In this document: positions 1 to 6,229 of the stretch, one piece after another
Layout: every line of letters starts with the position of its first letter
How positions within the stretch are numbered: the first letter of the stretch is position 1
Origin: JAGOUY01 sp964541725
GTDB lineage: Bacteria > Patescibacteriota > Patescibacteriia > 2-12-FULL-60-25
Length of the DNA: 8,530 nucleotides
Reading direction: 5' to 3'
NCBI GenBank assembly: GCA_964541725.1
Contig: CAZIQG010000051.1
Coordinates: 1 to 8,530 of the forward strand
Made by a program: the position numbers and the translations under genes
Notes under the pieces: generated by a model
Database searches by the model: none
What the model saw: the letters and a program-made list of their open reading frames with translations, nothing else
What the model was told of the DNA's origin: nothing

Positions 1-29
1 ATCTAAGCAAGATAATAATAAAATGTCAA
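1..29 (-). promoter_or_regulatory. Outward-facing sigma70-type promoter at left edge
   Basis: On the minus strand a perfect -35 box TTGACA (29 to 24) is followed by a 17-nt AT-rich spacer and the hexamer TTAGAT (6 to 1), preceded by TGC, which makes an extended -10. Spacing and both boxes fit a housekeeping promoter. It would drive a gene to the left of the window, so the product cannot be seen. Positions 30-120 contain no gene that I can support. Confidence 0.6.
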
Positions 30-122
30 GAGAAACAGGGGAAAACGCAATATTCAAAGATTAAGGGTCAAAGGCAGGGAGAAAAAGGGTGTTTTTACGC
101 TTAAAGGAAAGATAAACTACTT

Positions 123-164
123 CTAAAACAAAAATGTGCCCTCGTGGCGGATGTTGACGCAGGG
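123..164 (-). terminator. Possible intrinsic terminator of the GC-rich gene
   Basis: Read on the minus strand, CCCT-G-CGT (164 to 157) can pair with ACG-AGGG (145 to 139). This gives seven base pairs with one bulged G and an 11-nt loop. After CACA comes the tract TTTTTGTTTT (134 to 125). It lies about 100 nt past the stop codon of the 264-725 gene, on the same strand. The stem is imperfect and four bases separate it from the T tract, so this is a moderate call. Confidence 0.4.
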
Positions 165-263
165 TAGGCCTGGGTCCTGTCCGTTCGATGGGCAAGGTAA
201 GGAGGGGAAGGGGCGAGATGCGTTTAAAGGCCGTTAACGTCTATGAAGCGTTGCGGTCGTGTC

Positions 264-725
264 TCAGGCTGCCAGGGCCGGCTTGGACGGCGCCGTCGGG
301 GTGCGGCTGCGGCGGCCGATGCGCGGCTTGCGGGGCGGGGGCGGCTTCAGGCTCGGGATCGGCGAGGAGGCGGGGGTCGGGGTGCTGGCCTGGAAGAAGG
401 TCCACATCCACCGCGTGCAGATGTTGCCCCTGTCCGGCGGCCGCTTGTCCGGGCTGCGAGTGAGGCTGCTCGGCTTGTAGTTCGTGACCAGGATGACCTC
501 CGGGAGGTTGTTGCTGGTCATGAGGTGGCGCTGTTCAGCGTGCGTGAGGTTCTCGGCGGCCGAGATCACCACCTTCACGAAGCCCGACTTCTTCGCCGTC
601 TCCAGCAGGTCCTCCACGGACTGCCGGTTCAGGTCGCCGCTCTCGCGCGCGTCGATGAGGAAGAACGGCTGCTGGACGTCCAGCAGTGCTGCGAACACCT
701 GGAACTTCTTGCCCTGGGTGCCCAT
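264..725 (-). CDS. Hypothetical protein with extreme GC-ending codon use and a Pro/Arg-rich tail
   Basis: I do not recognise this 153-residue protein. The start chosen is ATG at 725: in-frame codons upstream (845-726) have ordinary composition and overlap the promoter, while from 725 onward nearly every codon ends in G or C (only GCA three times, GCT, GAA and ACT do not). That periodicity is the main evidence that the frame is real. Residues 8 to about 90 look like an alternating beta/alpha fold (FFLIDARESGD, then a helix, then VKVVISAAEN, then LPEVILVTNY). Residues about 113-153 form a basic, proline-rich, probably disordered tail (PPPPRKPRIGRRS). I see no signal peptide, membrane segment or catalytic motif. 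It is divergent from nusA, with its own promoter and a possible terminator, so it is probably monocistronic. The codon bias means either strong translational selection or acquisition from a high-GC source. Confidence 0.72.
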   Translation of the reverse strand: MGTQGKKFQVFAALLDVQQPFFLIDARESGDLNRQSVEDLLETAKKSGFVKVVISAAENLTHAEQRHLMTSNNLPEVILVTNYKPSSLTRSPDKRPPDRGNICTRWMWTFFQASTPTPASSPIPSLKPPPPRKPRIGRRSRTPTAPSKPALAA

Positions 726-733
726 CTGGGTAA

Positions 734-740
734 CCCTTTC
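734..740 (-). promoter_or_regulatory. Weak Shine-Dalgarno-like sequence GAAAGGG
   Basis: GAAAGGG lies 8 nt before the ATG at 725 on the minus strand. It is only a partial match to AAGGAGG, but it is the only purine-rich site of this kind before any start in the window and supports that start. The sequence GGGTTACCC (736 to 728) right after it is palindromic around its centre, which could matter for initiation or be chance. Confidence 0.35.
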
Positions 741-815
741 TACTTCGTATCTGTCTTGTCTGCCACGAGTTTCCCCGTGCCTGTTCCACGAACCAGCTCG
801 AGAACATTGCGCAAA

Positions 816-845
816 ATGGTAATACATTATTCTAAGCCCTGTCAA
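816..845 (-). promoter_or_regulatory. Promoter of the GC-rich gene
   Basis: On the minus strand a perfect -35 box TTGACA (845 to 840) is followed after 18 nt by TACCAT (821 to 816), which matches four of six consensus -10 positions. Transcription would begin near 809, giving an untranslated leader of about 85 nt before the ATG at 725. An alternative -10, TATTAC (824 to 819), would have a 15-nt spacer. Confidence 0.5.
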
Positions 846-855
846 TTTGCCGTGC

Positions 856-884
856 TTGACGGATAGGGGAAAGATGCGTATCCT
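856..884 (+). promoter_or_regulatory. Promoter reading toward nusA
   Basis: TTGACG (856-861), a 17-nt spacer and TATCCT (879-884) form a good sigma70-type promoter on the plus strand. Its -35 box is back to back with that of the minus-strand promoter: GTCAA (841-845) and TTGAC (856-860) form an inverted repeat 10 bp apart. The start point would be near 890-892, giving nusA a leader of about 170 nt that contains the 899-924 hairpin and the 931-1047 repeat. Confidence 0.5.
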
Positions 885-890
885 ATCGCC

Positions 891-932
891 ATGGATGACT
901 CGTTCGGAAGAACGGGTTTCTTTTATAAATAG
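891..932 (+). other. Possible 13-codon leader ORF upstream of nusA
   Basis: ATG at 891 lies 6 nt after the TATCCT -10 box, so it could be translated from a nearly leaderless transcript. It reads MDDSFGRTGFFYK and stops at TAG (930-932). The terminator-like hairpin and T tract at 899-924 lie wholly inside it, which resembles a leader-peptide attenuator. An ORF this short could easily be chance, and its codon content shows no run of one amino acid that would name a signal. Confidence 0.2.
899..924 (+). terminator. Terminator-like hairpin in the nusA leader
   Basis: CTCGTTC (899-905) pairs with GAACGGG (910-916) around a GGAA tetraloop. This gives seven pairs, including one G-T wobble, followed directly by TTTCTTTT (917-924). 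The T tract exists only in the plus direction. No plus-strand gene precedes it in the window, so it either attenuates transcripts from the 856-884 promoter or is left over from a lost upstream gene. Confidence 0.5.
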
Positions 933-1047
933 TATAGGCGTCAGGCATCAGGGATTAGGCATCAGGTCTCAGAGAAGGGGAAAAGATCTCCTCAACATTC
1001 TGCAGATTTTTGTCTGATTCCTCATCCCTGATGCCTGACGCCTAACT
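931..1047. repeat. Large imperfect inverted repeat (MITE-like) before nusA
   Basis: Positions 935-955 are the exact reverse complement of 1024-1044 (21 bp). The pairing continues inward through 957-959/1020-1022 and 961-965/1014-1018 with single mismatches between blocks, leaving a loop of about 48 nt. It continues outward by AGT/ACT (931-933/1045-1047) across one bulged A. The arms are built from a repeated word: GGCATCAGG occurs at 944-952 and again at 958-966. No ORF lies inside and no clear target-site duplication is visible. It may be a non-autonomous mobile element, a dispersed intergenic repeat, or an RNA structure in the nusA leader. Confidence 0.75.
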
Positions 1048-1060
1048 TTTCCCTTACATT

Positions 1061-2395
1061 ATGGCCAGTCCCATTTCCCAAGCCATGAAACAGATTGCCG
1101 ACGAAAAAGGCATTGCCTATGAGTCGGTCTTAGAGACCGTAGAAGCAGCCTTAGCGGCCGCCTTCCGAAAAGATTTTGGGAACAAAAACCAAAACATTAA
1201 AGTCCAGTTTGATCCAGAACGGTACGATGGCCAAACGGCCGGTATCCGTGTCTTTGACGTGAAGACCGTGGTTGAAGACATGGAGTTGCCAGAAACGCCC
1301 ATCGAGATTCCAGAGGAAAAGGAAGTGCGTGGAGGGCGTCGTGAACGGGAAGAGGTGAAGGCGCCGGAATTTGGTCCAGATGGCAAATTGCTTGATCCGG
1401 TCTTTAACCCAAAGACGATGATCATGATTTCTGATGCGCGCGATTTGAAACCTGATGCTGCCTTGGGAGAAGAGATCCGTGTTGAACTCAGTGTCCCAGC
1501 AGCCTTTGGTCGCATGGCTGCGCAAACCGCCAAGCAAGTGGTGTTACAAAAATTACGCGAAGCAGAACGTGGCGTGATCTATAGCGACTTCAAAGGTCGT
1601 GAAGGAGAGCTTATGAATGTCACGATCCAACGTCGTGAAGGACGCGTGGTCTTGATTGACCTTGGTCGTGCCACGGGCATCATGTTGCCAGAAGACCAAA
1701 TCGAAACCGAACGCTACTATCCTGGTACGCGCATCAAAGCGTTGTTGCGCGAAGTCGCGTTGACCGGCAAGGGTCCAGAAATTCGTTTGTCACGTACCAG
1801 CCCCCAGCTCATCCAATCGCTCTTCGTACAAGAAATTCCGGAAATTGCGAATGGTGTTGTTGAAATCAAGGGGATTGCGCGTGAAGCGGGGAGCCGTGCC
1901 AAGGTGGCTGTCTCTACCAATGATGAAGCGATTGATCCAATTGGTTCGTGTATTGGTCAGCGTGGTACGCGTATCCAAACCATGATCCGCGAATTGAATG
2001 GAGAAAAAATTGATATTATTGAATGGAGTGAGAACGCGGCTGCCTATGTGCAAGCTGCGTTGTCACCTGCCAAAGTATTGTCCGTAGAATTGCGTGACGA
2101 AGAGCATTTGGCGGTCGTGTCTGTTACGGCTGACCAGTTATCGCTTGCGATTGGAAAAGGCGGACAGAATGTCCGTCTCGCCGCTAAGCTCACCGGTTGG
2201 AAGATTACCGTGGTTGAACAGGGAGGAAAGGTTGTGGCTGATTCTGAAACGGGAGCGTTTGAAGAAGCGGTCGTCACCCCTGCCACAGAAACTCCTGAAT
2301 TAGCTCAAGAGGCAGATGCGAAGGATGCCGCCAGCACGGCAGAACCATTAGAGGGGGCGGCGAATGCTGAAGTGAAAAAAGAAGAAGCGGTTTAA
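1061..2395 (+). CDS. nusA: Transcription termination/antitermination factor NusA
   Basis: NusA binds RNA polymerase and nascent RNA, and affects pausing, intrinsic termination and antitermination in the cytoplasm. The 444-residue product shows the family order. An N-terminal RNA polymerase-binding domain contains TAKQVVLQKLREAER (156-170), close to the E. coli sequence. The S1 domain is at about 178-246. KH1 contains GSRAKVAV and the GQRG loop (299-302), and KH2 contains the GKGG loop (365-368) followed by QNVRLAAKLTGW. The N-terminal domain carries a charged insertion of about 35-40 residues (roughly 78-118). The C-terminus (about 390-444) is an acidic, alanine-rich, probably disordered tail without the E. 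coli acidic repeats. ATG at 1061 gives the expected N-terminus; the sequence before it is pyrimidine-rich with no Shine-Dalgarno. yidC begins 18 nt after the stop codon. Confidence 0.96.
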   Translation: MASPISQAMKQIADEKGIAYESVLETVEAALAAAFRKDFGNKNQNIKVQFDPERYDGQTAGIRVFDVKTVVEDMELPETPIEIPEEKEVRGGRREREEVKAPEFGPDGKLLDPVFNPKTMIMISDARDLKPDAALGEEIRVELSVPAAFGRMAAQTAKQVVLQKLREAERGVIYSDFKGREGELMNVTIQRREGRVVLIDLGRATGIMLPEDQIETERYYPGTRIKALLREVALTGKGPEIRLSRTSPQLIQSLFVQEIPEIANGVVEIKGIAREAGSRAKVAVSTNDEAIDPIGSCIGQRGTRIQTMIRELNGEKIDIIEWSENAAAYVQAALSPAKVLSVELRDEEHLAVVSVTADQLSLAIGKGGQNVRLAAKLTGWKITVVEQGGKVVADSETGAFEEAVVTPATETPELAQEADAKDAASTAEPLEGAANAEVKKEEAV

Positions 2396-2413
2396 TCCAA
2401 CTCTGTCTTTGTT

Positions 2414-3175
2414 ATGTCCAGTCTCTTTACCACGATCCTTCTGCAACCCATCCTCAACTTATTGATCTGGCTCTACAATGTGCTGCCTGGCCATGATATT
2501 GGCTTTGCGATTATCGTTGTCACGTTTATCGTGAAGGTGATTTTGTATCCTCTCACGCAAGCTCAGCTCAAGCAGCAGCGTGCGCTGCAACAGCTTCAAC
2601 CGAAGATTGAAGAGGTGCGCGCGCGCCTTAAGGATGATAAGGAAGGTCAAGCGCGTGAGCTCATGGCGCTGTACTCGAAGGAAAAAGTTAACCCTGCTGC
2701 GTCGTGCTTGCCGCTCGTGATCCAGTTGCCTATCTTTATCGCATTGTATCGCGCCTTATCGATCGGTCTCACATCTGGCACGTTCGATAACCTTCTCTAT
2801 TCGTTTGTTGCGAACCCTCAGATGGTGAATGCCAAATTCTTGGGAGTATTTGACCTGGTTCACCCTAGCTATGTCTTAGCTGTGTTAGCGGGATTAGTTC
2901 AGTTCTTCCAAACCCGTCAAATGCTCAAACCTCCCGCTGGAGCTATTGCGCAACCACCAGCCGAGGTGGCGGGTAAGCCTGGCGCCAAAGATGAAGGGAT
3001 GGCTGCCATGATGAACAAACAAATGATGTACATGATGCCTATTTTGACGGTGGTGATTGGCTTTTCTTTGCCAGGTGGGCTTTCGCTCTACTGGCTTACG
3101 ATGAGTTTACTCACCATCGCCCAACAGCACTGGATGTTGAAGAAATCCACGGCGGCTGTCGTTCCTACAGTTTAA
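2414..3175 (+). CDS. yidC: YidC/Oxa1-family membrane protein insertase
   Basis: This is a membrane insertase that places proteins into the cytoplasmic membrane alone or with SecYEG. The 253-residue form has only the conserved insertase core, as in Gram-positive SpoIIIJ: no large periplasmic domain and no lipobox cysteine near the start. Visible segments are an N-terminal hydrophobic/amphipathic stretch (4-24), TM at 29-47, a charged cytoplasmic hairpin (about 50-92), TM 98-119, TM 150-166, a Pro/Ala-rich loop (172-195), the methionine-rich MAAMMNKQMMYMMP (196-209), and two closely packed hydrophobic segments at 209-236. The hydrophilic-groove position that is usually Arg appears to be Lys41 (FIVKVILYPLT). 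Placement between nusA and secDF makes a transcription/translocation operon. No Shine-Dalgarno is seen. Confidence 0.95.
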   Translation: MSSLFTTILLQPILNLLIWLYNVLPGHDIGFAIIVVTFIVKVILYPLTQAQLKQQRALQQLQPKIEEVRARLKDDKEGQARELMALYSKEKVNPAASCLPLVIQLPIFIALYRALSIGLTSGTFDNLLYSFVANPQMVNAKFLGVFDLVHPSYVLAVLAGLVQFFQTRQMLKPPAGAIAQPPAEVAGKPGAKDEGMAAMMNKQMMYMMPILTVVIGFSLPGGLSLYWLTMSLLTIAQQHWMLKKSTAAVVPTV

Positions 3176-3178
3176 TCA

Positions 3179-3208
3179 TTGTCTTTTTTCTTCCGCGTGC
3201 GCTAAACT
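3179..3208 (+). promoter_or_regulatory. Possible internal promoter before secD
   Basis: The 54-nt yidC-secD gap contains TTGTCT (3179-3184), an 18-nt spacer and TAAACT (3203-3208). A second -10-like hexamer, TATCAT (3218-3223), ends 6 nt before the secD ATG and would give a leaderless message, but it lacks a -35 box. No terminator hairpin is seen in the gap, so secD is probably also transcribed from upstream. Confidence 0.3.
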
Positions 3209-3229
3209 CCGGCCGTTTATCATTTACGT

Positions 3230-5287
3230 ATGAATCGATCTACTTCTCCTCAAAAGAAAACTGTGCGTGCTCGCGTTGCATGGCTTATCGTTCTTCTCCT
3301 TGTGACGGGGACGTTTGCCTATCCTACGCCGTATAACTGGCTCTCAAGTCAGCTTAAATCTCGCATCGGCTTTGGGATTGGCACCATCATGACCCCGTTT
3401 GTGCTAGGTCTTGATTTACAAGGTGGTACCCATCTTGAATATGAAGCGGATGTAAGCAAAATCCCTGATGCCGACCGTCGTGAAGCATTGAACGGGGTTC
3501 GCGATGTGATTGAACGACGCGTAAATACCCTTGGCGTGTCTGAGCCTCTCATTCAAACCACGCAAGCTGGGAATAGCTGGCGCGTGACGGTTGAGTTGGC
3601 CGGGATCAAGAGCGTGAATGATGCGATTAAACTTATTGGGGAAACGCCCATTTTGGAATTTAAAGAAGCAAATGAAGCTGCAAACGCGGAGCTGACGGAA
3701 GAACAGAAGAAGCAGATAGAGACAAAGAACACGGAAGAACAAGCCCGCGCCGTCGCGATTTTAAATGAAGTCTTAAAAACGCCCGCTACATTTGAAGCGG
3801 CGGCTCGGGAAAAGAACGAAGATCCGGATCTGAAGGCTAAAGCCGGAGATCTTGGATTTCTTGCGACAAACCCCAACCACCAGGATCTGTATGAGATCTT
3901 CAAACTTGCGTCTACGGGGACGATTGCTAAGCTTGCGATTGAGCGTCCTCGGACGTACGCTGTCGCTCGGGCAGAAGAGGTCAAGAGTTTGGGAAATGAG
4001 ATCAAAGTCCGCCATTTATTGGTCCGTTCGCCAGTGCCCGAGAAGAATAGCGAGGGTGTTGTGGTGCCCCTGAATGATATCCAGAAGCAGGAACGAGACA
4101 AAGCCTTGGCAAAGATTACGGATTTAAAGAAGCGGGCGACGCCTCAGAATTTTGTGGATCTTATCAAGGAGTTTTCTGATGACTCAACCGCGAGTTCTAC
4201 CAATGGGGAGCTTGATTGGGTTGTTAAAGGCCAATTTGTCGATCAAGCCTTCGAGGCTGCCGCCTTTGCGACCAAGAAGGGGGAGATCTCTGATATTGTG
4301 GAGTCACAATACGGTTTCCACTTGATTCAAAAGATTGGTGAAAATCCAAAGAATGATGTGCGTGTGCGCGTGATTGAGGTTAAGCGTACCGTGGCATCTG
4401 ATATCGTGCCGAATGATCCGTGGAAAGCCACTAAACTTACCGGAAAAGAACTTGCGTCTGCGCGGGTTGAGTTTGACCCACAAGTTGGAACCCCGCTCGT
4501 GTCCTTACAGTTTAACGATGAGGGTGCACGTTTATTCGAAGACATCACGCGTCGTAATATTGGCAAACCGGTAGGGATCTTCTTGGACGGCGTGGCAATT
4601 TCTACGCCTATTGTGCAAGATGCGATCGCGGGTGGTCGAGCGGTTATTCAAGGAAGTGGGAATGTAGAAGAGGCCAAAGTTCTTGCGCGTCGCTTGCAGG
4701 CCGGTGCCCTGCCCGTTGGGATTAAATTAATTGCGCAACAAACCGTTGGGCCAACCTTGGGGATAGATTCTTTAACCAAATCATTGGCGGCAGGGCTATA
4801 TGGCTTTCTCTTTGTCGCTCTCTTCATGATCTTCGTATATCGCTTGCCTGGGTTGGTATCGATCTTGGCATTGGTGTTATATGCAGCCCTGTCTGCAACA
4901 GTCTTTAAGTTGATTCCGATTACGCTTACCTTGGCGGGTATCGCTGGGTTTATCTTGTCGCTTGGGATAGCGGTTGACGCCAATGTGCTCGTGTTTGAGC
5001 GCTTAAAAGAAGAGCTTAAACAAGGTAAGAGCTTATTGGTTGCCTTGGAAGAAGCCTTCCGCCGTTCTTGGCCGTCTATCCGTGATGGTCATGTGACCGT
5101 TTTAATTTCCTGCGGTGTTCTCTACGGGTTCTCTTCCTCGGTTATTCGTGGGTTTGCCTTGACGCTCGTTGTTGGTACGCTTATCTCCTTGTTTACTGCG
5201 ATTGTGGCGACCCGTACGTTCTTGCGTTTTCTGGCTCAGACTAAGTTGCAGCAATATGATGGAATTTTTCTTCGTCCTAAACGCTAA
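3230..5287 (+). CDS. secD: Protein translocase subunit SecD with inserted parvulin-type PPIase domain
   Basis: SecD, with SecF, uses the proton motive force to complete export of preproteins through SecYEG. At 685 residues it is longer than a typical Gram-positive or Parcubacterial SecD because of an insertion. SecD hallmarks are TM1 (about 16-32), GLDLQGG (60-66), VIERRVNTLGVSEP (93-106), the P1 head resuming at LTGKELASARVEFDP (403-417), VGPTLGIDSL (507-516), and five C-terminal TM segments within 519-664, including LGIAVDANVLVFERLKEEL (578-596). The head is interrupted at about 147-386. Residues 258-370 there match a parvulin/PpiC rotamase: VRHLLV, FSDDST, GELDW, AAFATKKGEISD and YGFHLI, with His262, Asp317 and His364 at the usual active-site positions. 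Residues 168-250 look like a second, degenerate parvulin unit. The frame is continuous. secF starts 6 nt downstream. Confidence 0.95.
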   Translation: MNRSTSPQKKTVRARVAWLIVLLLVTGTFAYPTPYNWLSSQLKSRIGFGIGTIMTPFVLGLDLQGGTHLEYEADVSKIPDADRREALNGVRDVIERRVNTLGVSEPLIQTTQAGNSWRVTVELAGIKSVNDAIKLIGETPILEFKEANEAANAELTEEQKKQIETKNTEEQARAVAILNEVLKTPATFEAAAREKNEDPDLKAKAGDLGFLATNPNHQDLYEIFKLASTGTIAKLAIERPRTYAVARAEEVKSLGNEIKVRHLLVRSPVPEKNSEGVVVPLNDIQKQERDKALAKITDLKKRATPQNFVDLIKEFSDDSTASSTNGELDWVVKGQFVDQAFEAAAFATKKGEISDIVESQYGFHLIQKIGENPKNDVRVRVIEVKRTVASDIVPNDPWKATKLTGKELASARVEFDPQVGTPLVSLQFNDEGARLFEDITRRNIGKPVGIFLDGVAISTPIVQDAIAGGRAVIQGSGNVEEAKVLARRLQAGALPVGIKLIAQQTVGPTLGIDSLTKSLAAGLYGFLFVALFMIFVYRLPGLVSILALVLYAALSATVFKLIPITLTLAGIAGFILSLGIAVDANVLVFERLKEELKQGKSLLVALEEAFRRSWPSIRDGHVTVLISCGVLYGFSSSVIRGFALTLVVGTLISLFTAIVATRTFLRFLAQTKLQQYDGIFLRPKR
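3668..4387 (+). other. Parvulin-like tandem insertion within SecD head domain
   Basis: This domain-level feature covers SecD residues 147-386. Unit 1 (3731-3979, residues 168-250) has the pattern FEAAAREKNEDP, then AGDLGFL, ending in RTYAVARAEE. It lacks the first beta strand with its histidine and lacks the closing YGFH, so it is probably inactive. Unit 2 (3995-4339, residues 256-370) has a complete rotamase pattern. A degenerate parvulin followed by an intact one resembles the tandem arrangement of SurA. Topologically the insertion falls in the extracytoplasmic loop between TM1 and TM2 of SecD. The family match is recognised by eye, not by a profile search. Confidence 0.85.
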
Positions 5288-5293
5288 CCTCTT

Positions 5294-6199
5294 ATGAAGT
5301 TGAATGTTGTTAAGTTACGTTATCTTTGGTACGCGGTTTCTGCGCTCACGATTGGGTTGTCGCTCTTGTTCTTGTCGATGTGGGGCTTAAAGCAGGGGAT
5401 CGATTTTACGGGCGGGACGCTCATGGCTGTTCGTTTTACAGAACGGCCTTCCTCAACAGATGTGCAACGTGTGTTAGATCAGAGTGGGGTTGAGTTTGGT
5501 TCGGCCGTGATCCAACCCGTGGCCGAGACGGACATGCAATTTCGTCTCAAACCACTAACGGAAGAGGAGCATGCCAAAGTATTGGGAGCGTTAGTTGCTG
5601 CGTACCCCACCGTTTCGGAACTACGCTTTGATGCGATTGGGCCAGTGGTGGGTGAGGAATTGCGCCGAAAGTCCTTCCAGGGATTGGGAGTTGTCTTGGT
5701 GGCGATCATGTTGTATGTCGCCTACGTATTCCGTAAGGTCTCTGCGCCCGTACAATCTTGGAAATATGGTCTTGTTACCATTTTTACAGCGTTGCACGAT
5801 GTTATTATTCCGCTCGGGGTGTTTGCTTGGCTTGGACACTATTATGATGTCGAAGTCGGTACCTCCTTTATTGCGGCGATCCTAACCATTTTGGGATATT
5901 CCATTACAGATACCGTGGTGGTGTTAGACCGTATTCGTGAAAATTTACCCAAGCACGCTGGTTCGTTTGCCGAGATCGTTGAAGCCTCTGTCCATCAAAC
6001 ATTCCTTCGTTCCGTGAATACCTCGTTTACGACCTTGCTTACGTTGGGGGCAGTCCACTTCTTTGGTGGGTCAACCTTGCATGAGTTTACATTGACATTG
6101 ATTATTGGAATCGCGGTTGGAACGTATTCCTCTATCTTCGTTGCTTCCCCGTTGCTTGTGAGCTTGCACTTGTGGGCACAAAAACGGAAACGGGCGTAA
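5294..6199 (+). CDS. secF: Protein translocase subunit SecF
   Basis: SecF is the partner of SecD in the membrane complex that pulls exported chains through SecYEG using the proton gradient. The 301-residue length is normal for the family. Hallmarks are TM1 (about 11-30), GIDFTGG (35-41), IGPVVGEELR (115-124), then TM segments at about 128-147, 158-180, 188-212, 240-258 and 265-291, with TALHDV (165-170), GYSITDTVVVLDRIREN (201-217) and SVNTSFTTLLTL (240-251). The Asp in the TDTVVV segment and the conserved Arg residues after it are present. The short extracytoplasmic domain has no insertion, unlike SecD. The gap to secD is 6 nt with no Shine-Dalgarno, so translation is probably coupled to secD. 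A strong hairpin follows 54 nt after the stop codon. Confidence 0.96.
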   Translation: MKLNVVKLRYLWYAVSALTIGLSLLFLSMWGLKQGIDFTGGTLMAVRFTERPSSTDVQRVLDQSGVEFGSAVIQPVAETDMQFRLKPLTEEEHAKVLGALVAAYPTVSELRFDAIGPVVGEELRRKSFQGLGVVLVAIMLYVAYVFRKVSAPVQSWKYGLVTIFTALHDVIIPLGVFAWLGHYYDVEVGTSFIAAILTILGYSITDTVVVLDRIRENLPKHAGSFAEIVEASVHQTFLRSVNTSFTTLLTLGAVHFFGGSTLHEFTLTLIIGIAVGTYSSIFVASPLLVSLHLWAQKRKRA

Positions 6200-6229
6200 A
6201 TACAAAGAGTATTGCGCTTATTTCCTGTG

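Noticed and set aside
1..263. A gene or RNA gene in the left edge
   Set aside because: No plausible ORF or tRNA-like fold is seen outside the promoter and terminator signals already listed.
726..845. Extending the GC-rich gene to the TTG at 845
   Set aside because: The added 40 codons lack the GC-ending bias, the TTG is part of the -35 box TTGACA, and the extension overlaps the promoter.
188..866. Plus-strand ORFs at 188-463, 243-866, 259-480 and 484-822
   Set aside because: They are antisense to the 264-725 gene, translate to Cys/Gly/Arg-rich low-complexity sequence, and arise because GC-rich DNA has few stop codons. Only the minus-strand frame shows clean third-position bias.
935..1044. 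CRISPR array suggested by the repeated GGCATCAGG words
   Set aside because: The words are too short, are not separated by regular spacers, and mainly form an inverted repeat. No cas genes are nearby.
3668..4387. Separate PPIase gene between two halves of a broken secD
   Set aside because: One uninterrupted reading frame runs through both junctions, with no stop or start signals at the borders. It is an in-frame insertion.
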